A DNA stretch of 64,000 nt, taken from assembly GCA_023422775.1 (NCBI GenBank), contig JAFAGM010000143.1:1-64000 (forward strand). The letters run 5' to 3'. Both the position numbers and the translations under genes were made by a program. Positions 35,701 through 44,800 of this stretch are shown piece by piece (the stretch's first letter is position 1; every line of letters starts with the position of its first letter). The stretch comes from Pseudomonadota bacterium (GTDB lineage: Bacteria > Pseudomonadota > Alphaproteobacteria > Rhizobiales > Xanthobacteraceae). The notes beneath the pieces were generated by a model. That model had not been told where the DNA came from. It ran no database searches and was given only the letters and a program-made list of their open reading frames with translations.

Positions 35701-38367
35701 CACCAAAAGGTTCGTCAGCACGTTGGCGCCCAGCCGTCCGGCGAGCGCGAAGGTCTCCGGCGCCGAACTCGCGGTCACCCACATCCTGGGTTCACGCTGT
35801 ACTGGAGGCGGAAAAGTTTTCACTTCAACCGGCTGACCGTCGCCGCCGACCGCCTTGACCGCCTCGCCGCGCCAGAGCGCCTTCACGGTTTCGATGCCGC
35901 TGGCCATCAGCTCGCGGCGGTTCTTGTAGTTGTCCGGCTGCAGCACGAAATCACGGGCGTGCCATCCGGACGCAAAGCTCAGTCCGACCCGGCCGTTGGA
36001 CAGATTGTCCACGACCGACCATTCCTCTGCGACACGGATCGGATTGTGCAGCGGCAGCACCACGCTCCCGGCCCGGATGCCGATGCGCCGGGTAACGGCT
36101 GCGACCGCGGCGCCGGTGAGGGCCGCGTTCGGATACAGGCCGCCGAAAGCATGGAAATGCCGCTCCGGCGTCCACACCGCGGAGAAGCCGTGCTCGTCGG
36201 CATACTTCGCCCCTTCAAGCAGCAGGCGGTACTTGCCGCCCGCCTGCTCGGCAGCATCGGCCGCGAAGTAGAACAGGCTGAAATCGATCGGCCTCGCGTC
36301 CAGCCCCGTTCTCGTCGCCGCGCGCGCCACCCGCTCGGGCTCGTGCTGGATCACCACGGTGTAGCCGCGCGCCAGCGTCCAGAACAGCTCCAGCACCGAG
36401 ATGTCGAAGGAGATGCTCGTGGTCGCGAGCCACACGCCGGGCTCCGTCCCCAACACCTCGTCCATGGCCGTGAAGAAATTGGCGGCGTTGCGGTGCTCGA
36501 TCATCACCCCTTTGGGACGACCGGTGGAGCCCGACGTAAAGATGACATATGCGAGGTTTTCGCCGGTCATGGCGACGCGCGGCCGCTCCGCTTCGCCGGC
36601 TTCTCCGGCCGCGTCCACACACAGCGCGTCGGTGCGAGGCGGCAGCGAGCCGGCCAGCTTGGTGGTCGTCACCACCACGGAGGCACGCGCGTCCTCGAGC
36701 ATGATCGCGATTCGCTCGCCGGGGTACGACGGGTCCATCGGCACATAGGCGGCGCCGGCCTTGAGGATGCCAAGCAGGCCGACCATCATTTCGATCGACC
36801 GATCGACGTAGATGCCGACCATCTGGTCGGGTTTCGTGCCGCGGGCGATCAGCGCCCGGGCGAGCTGGTTGGCGCGCCGATCCAGTTCGCGATAGGTGAG
36901 CGAGCGCGCGCCGTCGACGAGCGCCACCTTGTGGGGCGTGCGATCGGCCTGCGCTTCGAAGGCCTCGTGCATGCAGTGCGGCCCCGGCAGCGGTCTGGCG
37001 GTATCGTTCCATGTCCGCAGTGACGACTGGGCGTCCTGCGACGGCAGCCGGGGCAAGTCGCCGAGCCTCGCCTCAGGGCGGTCTGCGATCGCGACAAGGA
37101 TCGCCTGCATCAGGCCCGCGATCCGCTCGACAGAGGCCGTCGCAAAGCAGCCCGGGTCGTAGGACAGCTTGAAGCTCAATTGCGGGCCATCATAGGCCAT
37201 CACGTTGAACGGAAAATTGGTCTGGTCGTGGAGCGTGAAATCGCGACGCTGCCATTCCTGCCCGAACGACTTCAGGCGTGCGTCGTTGGTCTCGGAATTG
37301 AAGACGATGATGGAGTCAAAGAGCGGCTGCCCGCGGGGCACCTCGCTGAGGCGAAGGACATCGACGAGCGGGGTGTGCTCGAACCGGCGCAGTTCGATCT
37401 GCTGGTCGCGCAGTTGATGGCAAAGGTCGAGTACGGGCAGTTCGGCAGGGAGCTTGACCCGCATCGGCACCGTATTGATGAACAGCCCGAGAATGCGATC
37501 GGCGCCCTCGATCGACGACCGGCGGCAGGCCCTGGTCAGCCCGTAGACGACATCGTCCTGGGCCGAGAACGCCGAAAGGACGAGTGCCCACGCAGCTTCG
37601 ACAAGGACGGACGTCCGCAGTGATGTCCGGTTGCAGAGATCGTGGAGCCTGGCCGTGTCGGTCGGCGAGAGCGCGAACGCCAGGGTGGCGTGACCTGCTG
37701 CGGGTTGCGCATCCGCGGCCGCAATTCGCAGCGCTTCGAGATTGGTCGGCGTCCGGAAACCTGCCAGGGATCCGCGCCAGTAGGCGTCGGCCGCCGCTGC
37801 GTTGGTCGCCAAATGCTGTTGAAGCCAGGCGATATGCTCGCGGTATGCCGGGCGCTCTTCGAACGACGGCTGCTCGCCACGCCCCATCGCCGCATAGGCC
37901 TCGAACACCTCCTTCACAACGAAGGCGTAACAGGAATCGAGGATGGCGTGCGAATACGTGAAGACAGACTGGTGCCGATCGGCGCCGAGGCGCAGCACCG
38001 TCACCCGCCACAGCGGTGCAACGTCGAGAGCGAAGCCACGCGATCGATCTTCGGCCAGAAAACGGCTTAGCGCCTCGGCTTGCTTCTCTGGCGTCAACTC
38101 CGACAAGTCGCGCGTCTCGAACGGGACCACAACCTCATGCAGGACCTCCTGCACAGGAGTTTGCAATCCCTCCCATCGGAATCGCGTGCGCAGGATCGGG
38201 TTTTGCCTCGCAACGCTCGCCCAGGCATCGGCGAGCCGTTTCGTGTCGATCGGCTCATTGAGCCGTACTTCGAGCTGCTCGACGTCCACACCCCTGCTTC
38301 GAGCCTCGAGGTGATGAAACAGCATACCTTGCTGAAGCGGCGAAAGAGGATAACTGTCCTGGACCAT
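32800..38367 (-). CDS. NRPS C-A(monooxygenase, methyltransferase)-PCP with a doubly interrupted A domain
   Basis: 1855 residues. The C domain (about 1-430) reads SHAILDS (His140, Asp144) instead of HHxxxDG, losing the first His and the Gly. The A domain begins near 475 (FTSGSTGRPKG near 610; A4 FDISVLELFW near 660). A luciferase-like FMN monooxygenase of the MupA/Atu3671 type follows (about 690-1045; IDFSLFYFAADAAEQ, AVWTPERHFHAFGGLYPN, LSFASGWHARDFV). The A domain resumes (A5 NMYGPTETCIWS near 1130; A8 RGHRIEPGEIE near 1245). A class I methyltransferase is inserted next (about 1260-1540; RVLEVGFGTGM near 1350). A9 LPEYMIPSAFV, A10 LTPNGKLDRQALP and a PCP (LGANSLMMVR, about 1780) close the protein. 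The pocket reads D-I-L-?-L-G-M-I-W, glycine-like. There is no thioesterase. The start ATG has GGGAG upstream. Confidence 0.94.
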   Translation of the reverse strand: MVQDSYPLSPLQQGMLFHHLEARSRGVDVEQLEVRLNEPIDTKRLADAWASVARQNPILRTRFRWEGLQTPVQEVLHEVVVPFETRDLSELTPEKQAEALSRFLAEDRSRGFALDVAPLWRVTVLRLGADRHQSVFTYSHAILDSCYAFVVKEVFEAYAAMGRGEQPSFEERPAYREHIAWLQQHLATNAAAADAYWRGSLAGFRTPTNLEALRIAAADAQPAAGHATLAFALSPTDTARLHDLCNRTSLRTSVLVEAAWALVLSAFSAQDDVVYGLTRACRRSSIEGADRILGLFINTVPMRVKLPAELPVLDLCHQLRDQQIELRRFEHTPLVDVLRLSEVPRGQPLFDSIIVFNSETNDARLKSFGQEWQRRDFTLHDQTNFPFNVMAYDGPQLSFKLSYDPGCFATASVERIAGLMQAILVAIADRPEARLGDLPRLPSQDAQSSLRTWNDTARPLPGPHCMHEAFEAQADRTPHKVALVDGARSLTYRELDRRANQLARALIARGTKPDQMVGIYVDRSIEMMVGLLGILKAGAAYVPMDPSYPGERIAIMLEDARASVVVTTTKLAGSLPPRTDALCVDAAGEAGEAERPRVAMTGENLAYVIFTSGSTGRPKGVMIEHRNAANFFTAMDEVLGTEPGVWLATTSISFDISVLELFWTLARGYTVVIQHEPERVARAATRTGLDARPIDFSLFYFAADAAEQAGGKYRLLLEGAKYADEHGFSAVWTPERHFHAFGGLYPNAALTGAAVAAVTRRIGIRAGSVVLPLHNPIRVAEEWSVVDNLSNGRVGLSFASGWHARDFVLQPDNYKNRRELMASGIETVKALWRGEAVKAVGGDGQPVEVKTFPPPVQREPRMWVTASSAPETFALAGRLGANVLTNLLVMKPEQLVENVAIYRKAWTDAGHDGAGTVTLMLHTFVGPDVAAVRSKVRGPFLEYLKTSTDLISKMRWELTAFAKGDDRKEQPASQMNLADLEPEELDVIMEHAFERYFKTAGLFGSPASCMATVEKLKQFGVDEIACLIDFGVAADDVLASLPYLDELRRMSNPSVTAIANEPVLDIPSQIRSHGVTHLQATPSLASMLVADEASLDALGSLRKLLLGGEPLPRTLLERLRTSYRGEIHNMYGPTETCIWSTTSPVGSADDPITIGKPVANTTVYVVDRSLRPVPVGVPGEILIGGAGVARGYLERPELTQQRFVPDPFGDSKARLYRTGDLGQWLPDGTLAYLGRLDHQVKIRGHRIEPGEIEAALNRHPSVRQSAVVAGPDAAGAQRLIAYIVVPPQGSAPTTAHWETIWDETYRHDGASETAGWRSSYTGDAIPEVQMREWIECTAERIQQLRPRRVLEVGFGTGMVLFRIAPGCELYHGIDLSAAALARVKAEADRRGLAAVVLEQRAADTLAALEGGPFDTIVINSVVQYFPGVEYLIDVLAAAFERLAPGGAIFVGDVRSRALLEAMLCEIELQKASPDAPAGELQARLRKRLDEESELVLDPNLFLSLRQRLPEIEDVQVELKLGRQPSEMTRFRYDVVIRKRGGMRRLPVVTDIRQAPAPCTLDALKTIVQSGTNSLRVTGIPNARVSAPLAALRTLQARSPADRLGEIAVATSSAIDPEDVRALDPKYEVAIEWSAAGPEYFDAVFRLRHAAGAAVAPTEMAAVEPAPNLDAASADLSAYANRPAFRSVAGANLVPALRQHLRGTLPEYMIPSAFVPLEALPLTPNGKLDRQALPSPDGARQETATPFNPPATEVERKLAAVFRELLGMNEIGVDDNFFDLGANSLMMVRAVEKIRAELGIKMSLVRLFQFTTLGSLAAAIAGSETDPGHVAPPEQNRGQLRREMMQRRREGRGSRP

Positions 38368-38595
38368 GATACTCCCGAGGGGTCACCGCGAGCGGTCGCT
38401 CGGATCGGAAAACACAGCCGATTCGGACCCGTCGGGCACTGTTATAGGGGTTGGCAAAATCATACTATAAATCAGGTGCAATATGGCTAATATAGCCGCA
38501 CGCAATTCAGGAAGCGAGGCTCGGTTTCGCGGTCGATATCAGACTGGCCCTGAGGCGTCGCCTGCAGATTAACCTTACTGTCTGTGTGTCGCGGT

Positions 38596-38608
38596 CAATC
38601 AATGATTG
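38596..38608. promoter_or_regulatory. 13-bp palindrome, candidate operator
   Basis: CAATCA-A-TGATTG is a perfect inverted repeat about 50 bases from the 19-bp palindrome in the same divergent region. It could be a second site for the same or another regulator; a short palindrome of this size can also arise by chance. Confidence 0.35.
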
Positions 38609-38658
38609 TTATCGCGTCCGATGAACGGGAGGTGAAAGATGCACGGCAATGGCACGTA

Positions 38659-38677
38659 AGGTATTTAGCAAATACCT
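38659..38677. promoter_or_regulatory. Perfect 19-bp palindrome, candidate operator
   Basis: AGGTATTT-AGC-AAATACCT has two 8-bp arms in exact inverted repeat around 3 bases, about 140 bases upstream of the PKS start. It resembles a dimeric repressor or activator site. A cognate regulator gene is not in the window. Confidence 0.55.
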
Positions 38678-38815
38678 GGCCCGCCCATCCATTGTCGACC
38701 GACCGGGAACGTGGCATTGAGCGCCGGACGCAACCGCGGACCATTAACCCACCTTCGCGTTTCAGCTTGAATCATTGGTGTTTTACCGCTGATTTGCAGG
38801 CTAGGAGCGTGCCTA

Positions 38816-41800
38816 GTGCAGGATCTGGTAATGCAAGACGGAGGCACGACAGGCAGCGATGCATCCTCCATCGCCATTGTTGGCATGTCGGGACGTTTTC
38901 CCGGCGCGCGCAACGTGGCGACGTTTTGGGAGAATGTTCGCGAGGGCCGTGAAACTATCCGTATCTTTACGGAGCAGGAACTGCTTGCCGCGGGCGAGCG
39001 GCCCGAGCTCCTGCGCGACCCTGCCTATGTCAGGGCATGCGGCTACCTGGATGACATCGACAAATTCGATGCTGCGTTTTTTGGCATCTCTCCTCGCGAT
39101 GCGGCGGTCTTCGATCCGCAGCACCGCCTGTTTCTCGAATGCGCATCGGAGGCGTTCGAGGATGCGGGCTACGTAGGCGCGAAGATCGCGGGACCGGTCG
39201 CCGTCTTTGCTGCGTCGGGCGCGAGCGAATACTTCACCTACAACCTCGTGACCAACGAAGAGGTCCTGCGCTCTATCGGCGCGTGGCTGCTCCGTCACAC
39301 CGGTAACGATCCCAACTTCCTCGCAACGCGCGTATCCTACGAACTTGATCTCGTTGGCCCGAGCATGAGTGTGCAGACGGCCTGCTCGTCGTCGCTCGTT
39401 GCGGTTCATCTCGCTTGCCAGAGTCTCCTCAACGGAGAGTGCGATGTGGCGCTTGCCGGCGCCTCCACCATCTATCCGGAGCAGTTCGGCTACATGTACC
39501 GGCCGGGGGAGATCCTGTCTCCTGACGGTCACTGCCGTGCATTCGACGCGCAGGCCGGAGGCACCGTGATGGCGTCTGCGGTCGGTTGTGTTGTTCTCAA
39601 GCGGCTCTCGGACGCCGTGCGGGACGGCGACAGCATTCGCGCCGTGATCCGCGGCTCGGCGCTCAACAACGATGGCTCCGACAAGGTGGGGTATCTCGCC
39701 CCGAGCGTCGGCGGGCAGGCTCGGGTTATTTCCGAGGCGCTGGACCTTGCAGGGGTTGCTCCCGAAGACGTGTCATATATCGAGGCGCACGGCACCGGCA
39801 CGCTCATCGGCGATCCGATCGAGATCGCCGCCCTGGTTCAGGCTTTCGGGCCGGAAGTCCCACCGCAATCATGCGCCATCGGCTCGGTCAAATCCAACAT
39901 TGGCCATGCCGGCGAGGCCGCGGGCATGTGCAGCCTGATCAAGACCATCTGCGCCCTCGAGCATCGCGAATTGCCGCCCTCGCTGCACTATCAGACGCCA
40001 AATCCGCAGGCCGACCTTTCCAACTCGCCGTTCTTCGTCAACGCCAGCCTGCGGCCGTGGTCGGTAGCGCCTGGCAAGACGCGGATCGCTGGTGTCACGA
40101 GCCTCGGTGCCGGCGGCACCAATGCCCATCTGATCCTGGAGGAAGGCCCGGATCGACCTTCACGGACGCGACGGGAGGCGGGACCGCAACTGCTTTTGCT
40201 CTCGTCACGCAACAGTGCCTCGCTCGATGTGGCGACCAGCAATCTCGCTCACCATCTGCAGACGCATTCCAGCCAACCGCTGGATGAGGTCGCATTCACC
40301 CTGATGGCCGGGCGCGAGGCCTTCGAGGTTCGTCGTGCTCTGGTGGCGTCCGATGCAGCCTCTGCGGCGGCTCAGCTTGAAGCCCAGGATCCGCAGCGTG
40401 TGTTGACGGGCAAGGCTGTGCGCGAGCCTACCTCCCTGGCGTTCCTTTTCCCCGGCGGTGGTGCGCAATATGCCGGCATGGGCGCGGAACTCTATGAGAA
40501 GGAGCCGGTCTACCGCGAAGCAGTGGACGCCTGCCTTGCCGTGGTTCAGCCCCGGCTCAACGTCGATCTGCGCAGGCTGATGTTCCCGCCGCCGGATGAA
40601 GCGGCCAGGGCGGACAAGCAACTGGAAGCTCCCTCGCTCGCGCTTCCTGCACTGTTCGCAGTCGAGTACGCCCTGGCCATGCTGCTGCAATCGTGGGGCC
40701 TGCTCCCCGCAGCGCTGATCGGACATAGCGCCGGAGAGTATGCCGCAGCATGTGTCGCAGGCGTATTCTCGATGCCGGATGCCATTTCGCTTGTCGCGCT
40801 GCGCGGCAGGTTGTTCGAGACGCTGCCACGCGGCGCCATGCTGTCGATCGCGTTGCCCGAGGAGCAGGTGCGGACGCTTCTCGGAAGCGAGCTTTCGCTC
40901 GCGGCGGTGAACGGGCCGTCGCTTTGCGTCGCATCCGGACCGGTGGACGCGATCGCACGGCTCGAGTCGAAGCTCGCTGCGGATGAGATCGATCACACGC
41001 GCGTGCACATCGACGTCGCCGCTCACTCGTCGATGCTCGAGCCGATCCTGTCGGAGTTCGAGCGCTTCTGCAGGCCCATCGCCTTCCAGAAACCGAAGAT
41101 TCCGTTTGTCTCCAATCTGACCGGCACCTGGATCACGGACGCCGAAGCGATGGATCCGGCCTACTGGGTCCGTCATCTACGCAATACGGTGCGGTTCGAC
41201 CAGGGCGCCCGGACCTTGCTGGCGACCGGAAGTCGCGCACTGCTGGAAGTGGGGCCTGGCCGCACGCTCGCCAGCCTCTGCAGGCAGCAGCCGAAAAAGG
41301 CCGCAGTGGTGGCCACCACACTCCGCCATCCCAGCGAAGTGGCATCCGATGTCGCTTTCCTGAAGGAGGCGGCAGGCCGGCTCTGGGTTGCAGGCATCGA
41401 GATCGATCCCACCCGTTTTTTCTCGCCCGATTCGCAGCGCCGCGTTTCATTGCCAACCTATCCATTCGAGAGACAGCGGTACTGGATCGACAAGGGCGTC
41501 CAGGCCGCGCCCTCGCACTCGCTGACACGGCGACCCGATCTGGGCCAGTGGTTTTCGGCGCCTTCGTTCCTGCGCGCGGCTCCCTCCGAGCCGATTCCCG
41601 CGGAGGAGCTTCGCAAGCCGTGGCTGGTTTTCACCGACAATACGCCGCTGGCCAGGGCAATCGTCGAACGCTTGCGCGCGTCCGGCGCACGGGTGTCCAC
41701 GGTCGTATCTTCAGGTCACTTTGCGGAGCGCGGTGAACTGAGCTTCGCGATCGATCCCGCCCGCGCCGCCGACTATTCCAAGCTGATGGAGGCGCTGCGA

Positions 41801-44800
41801 CTCCAGGATGCGCTTCCGGCGCATATCGTGCACCTCTGGGCGCTGGCTCAGAGGCCAAGGCGGTTCTTCGGCTCCCCTGGCGATGCCGACCTTGCCGCCT
41901 GGGAACGAGGAGCGGTCCGGAACTTCTACAGCCTGATGTTCCTGTCACAGGCTTTGGCATTCGAGGTGGACCGGGTCCGGCTGACCGCCATTGGCTCCGC
42001 GATCGAGGCGCTTCCCGGCGAGCGCGAGGTGCATCCCGAGAAGGCCACCTTGATGGGTGTCTGCCGCGTGCTGCCGCGCGAGATGCCGGGCACATCGTGT
42101 TCGGTATTGGATGTAGTCGTGCCGCGTGCAGGATCGGATGCGGAAGCGCTGCTGGCCGAACGCCTGGTTGGCGAGTTGTCGGCCAGCAAGCGTGACCCGC
42201 TGGTGATCCTGCGCGACGGCGGACGCTGGGTGCAGCGTTTTGAGCCGCTGGAACTGGACCCCGCACCGGGCGTTCGTAGCTGGTTGCGCCCCGGCGGGGT
42301 GTATCTGGTCACCGGTGGACTCGGCGGCATAGGCCAGGAGTTGATGGAGCACCTGGCGCGGCACGCGAAGGCCCGCCTGGTGAGCGTCGGCAGGTCCCCG
42401 ATGCCCCAGGAATCGGCCTGGGATCGCTGGCTCCAGGAGCACGGCGAGCACGACGAAACCTCGCGGAAGATCGCGAAGGTGCGGGCATTGCAGGCGCTCG
42501 GAGCCGAAGTGATGCTGGCTACGGCCGACGTCACCGACCGCGAGGCCATGAGTCACGTCGTGGCCGAGGCGGCTCGACGCTTTGGCCGGATCAACGGTGT
42601 CTTTCATTGCGCCGGCGTGCTCAAGGATCAGTTGATCGCACTTCGCGCCCCCGAGACGCAGTCCGCGGTCCTCTCGGTCAAGGCCAAAGGCGCTTTGGTT
42701 CTGCAGTCGCTGTTCGTCGACGGGGATCTGGATTTCCTGATTCATTTCTCGTCGGTCAGTTCGATCCTCGGGTTGCCTGGACAGGTCGACTATACTGCCG
42801 CCAACGCCGTTCTCGACTCGTTGGCGAAGGCGCGCACGGCTCGCGGCAGTCGGACGCGCACCCTGAGCATCAACTGGAATGCCTGGAAAGAGGTGGGCAT
42901 GCTCGCAACGCTCGTCCGCGAGCGGAGCGGGCCGGCAGCGCACGGTTCGACAGACGCGGGCTCTCTGCTTGGCGACTGCGTGCGCGACGCCGCCGAGCAG
43001 ACGTTGTTCCACGCCGTGCTGCACCCCCGAACACATTGGCCGTTAGGCGAGCATGTCGTCAGGGGCGGGCAGGCGGTTATTCCGGGCACGGGTTTCCTGG
43101 AGCTTGCGCGCGCGGCGCTGGCCTATCGGTTCGAAGACCGGCCGATCGAAATTCGCGATCTCGTATTCCTGCAGCCGTTCGCTGTCGGGCCTGACGAGAC
43201 GCGCGCAATAAATGTCAGACTCAATCGCGAAAGCGATCATAGCCTCGTGGTCTACGGCGATTCCGAGGAGCAGCCGTACGCGACGGCGCGTGTTGCCTAC
43301 GTCGATACGCCGGCGGGCCCAAGGCAATCGGTATCGGCCATTCGTGCGCGCTGCCGCGAGCGCGGCGAGGTGATGAACGGCCGGCTGGTACAGGACTTCA
43401 TGGACTTCGGTCCGCGCTGGGCCAGCATCCAGGCGATCCATCTCGGCCAGGGCGAGGCGCTGATCGACCTCGCGTTGCCGGCTGGCTTCGGCGCCGATCT
43501 CGCGACATATGCGCTGCATCCGGCGATGCTCGACATGGCAACCGGTGCGGCCCAGAAGCTGATTCCGGGATTTGCAGGCAAGGACGACTTCTACGTTCCG
43601 TTCTCCTATGGCCGCGTGCTGGTGACGCAGCCGGTGTCTGCAACTTTCTCCAGTCATGTGCGCTTGCGGGCCGCGGAAGGAAAAAGCGCGATCTTTGATG
43701 TGACGTTACTCGATGAAGAAGGTAATGAACTTGTCTCGATCGAGCGGTTCATCATGCGCCGGGTCGAGGCGTTCGCTGCCATACCGGCCTCGTCAAAGCC
43801 GACGCGGCCGGATGGTCCCGAGACGGCCGAGGAAGGTTTCTTGCGCGAGGGCATGACCAATGCGGAGGGCCTTGAGGCGCTGGATCGTATCCTCGCCTGC
43901 AACGTCTCGCCGCAAGTTGCAGCCTCCACCCTGGACCTCGATCTCTGGCTGGATCGCCTCGAACATGGCGGTCGTGGAACGCCGGCAGAAGACGCAAACT
44001 GGTCCATTGGAACGCCCGGCGTCGCGCGCCCCGGTGGAGATGCCGGCGTCCGGGCGCCACGCGATGCCATCGAACGTGACCTCGCGGCGATCTGGAAGGA
44101 GATGCTGGGTGTTCAGCAGGTCTCGATCGACGATGACTTCTTTGAGTTGGGCGGGCAGTCGCTGATCGCGATGCGGCTCTTCAACCGCATTCGCAAGGAG
44201 CACGGGGTCGAGTTGCCGCTATCCGTGCTGTTCCAGGCGCCGACCATCGCTGCCACGGCGGCGCTGCTGCGCGAGACCAAGGGATTGCCCGCGATCGATC
44301 CGTCAGCGGACGGCGTCGATGTGTCCCTTCAGGCGAGCGCCGAAGACCTGCTCTCGGCGGCGTGCACGTCTGCAACCGCCGAACATGTGGCCAGGGATTC
44401 TCGAATCGCACCGGACGCACCCTCGTCAAACGTTCCGAAAATCCCCCGGTCTCTGGTCGAGATCACGCGAGGCGGTAATCGACCGCCGTTGTTCTGCGTC
44501 CATGGTGCCGGGGGCAATGTGCTCAACTTCCGCGACCTCTCGTGGGGGCTGCATCATGATCAGCCGTTCTTCGCGCTGCAGGCCCGTGGTGTGGATGGCA
44601 CGACGAGCCCGCATCGCTCGATCGAGGAGATGGCCCGGGCTTATGTCGAGGAGATCCGCGCGTTGCGGCCTTGCGGTCCCTATTTGCTGGCCGGCTATTC
44701 GGGCGGAGGCGTCGTCGCTTTCGAGATGGCGCAGCAGCTGAAGGCGTTGGGCGAAGAGGTTCCGCTGCTCGTGTTTTTCGACACGTACCATCCTCAGATG

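Larger units (their letters stand above)
38368..38815. promoter_or_regulatory. Divergent promoter region of the NRPS and PKS genes
   Basis: This 448-base spacer is shared by the 1855-residue NRPS (minus) and the PKS (plus). It is AT-rich near 38455-38500. It holds the perfect 19-bp palindrome AGGTATTT-AGC-AAATACCT at 38659-38677 and the 13-bp palindrome CAATCA-A-TGATTG at 38596-38608. No -35/-10 pair is convincing. No gene is supported. It is the likeliest control point of the BGC. Confidence 0.6.

Noticed and set aside
38648..38668. Sigma-54 promoter starting at TGGCAC
   Set aside because: The -24 half is present, but the -12 position does not have the required GC in TTGC, so it does not fit.
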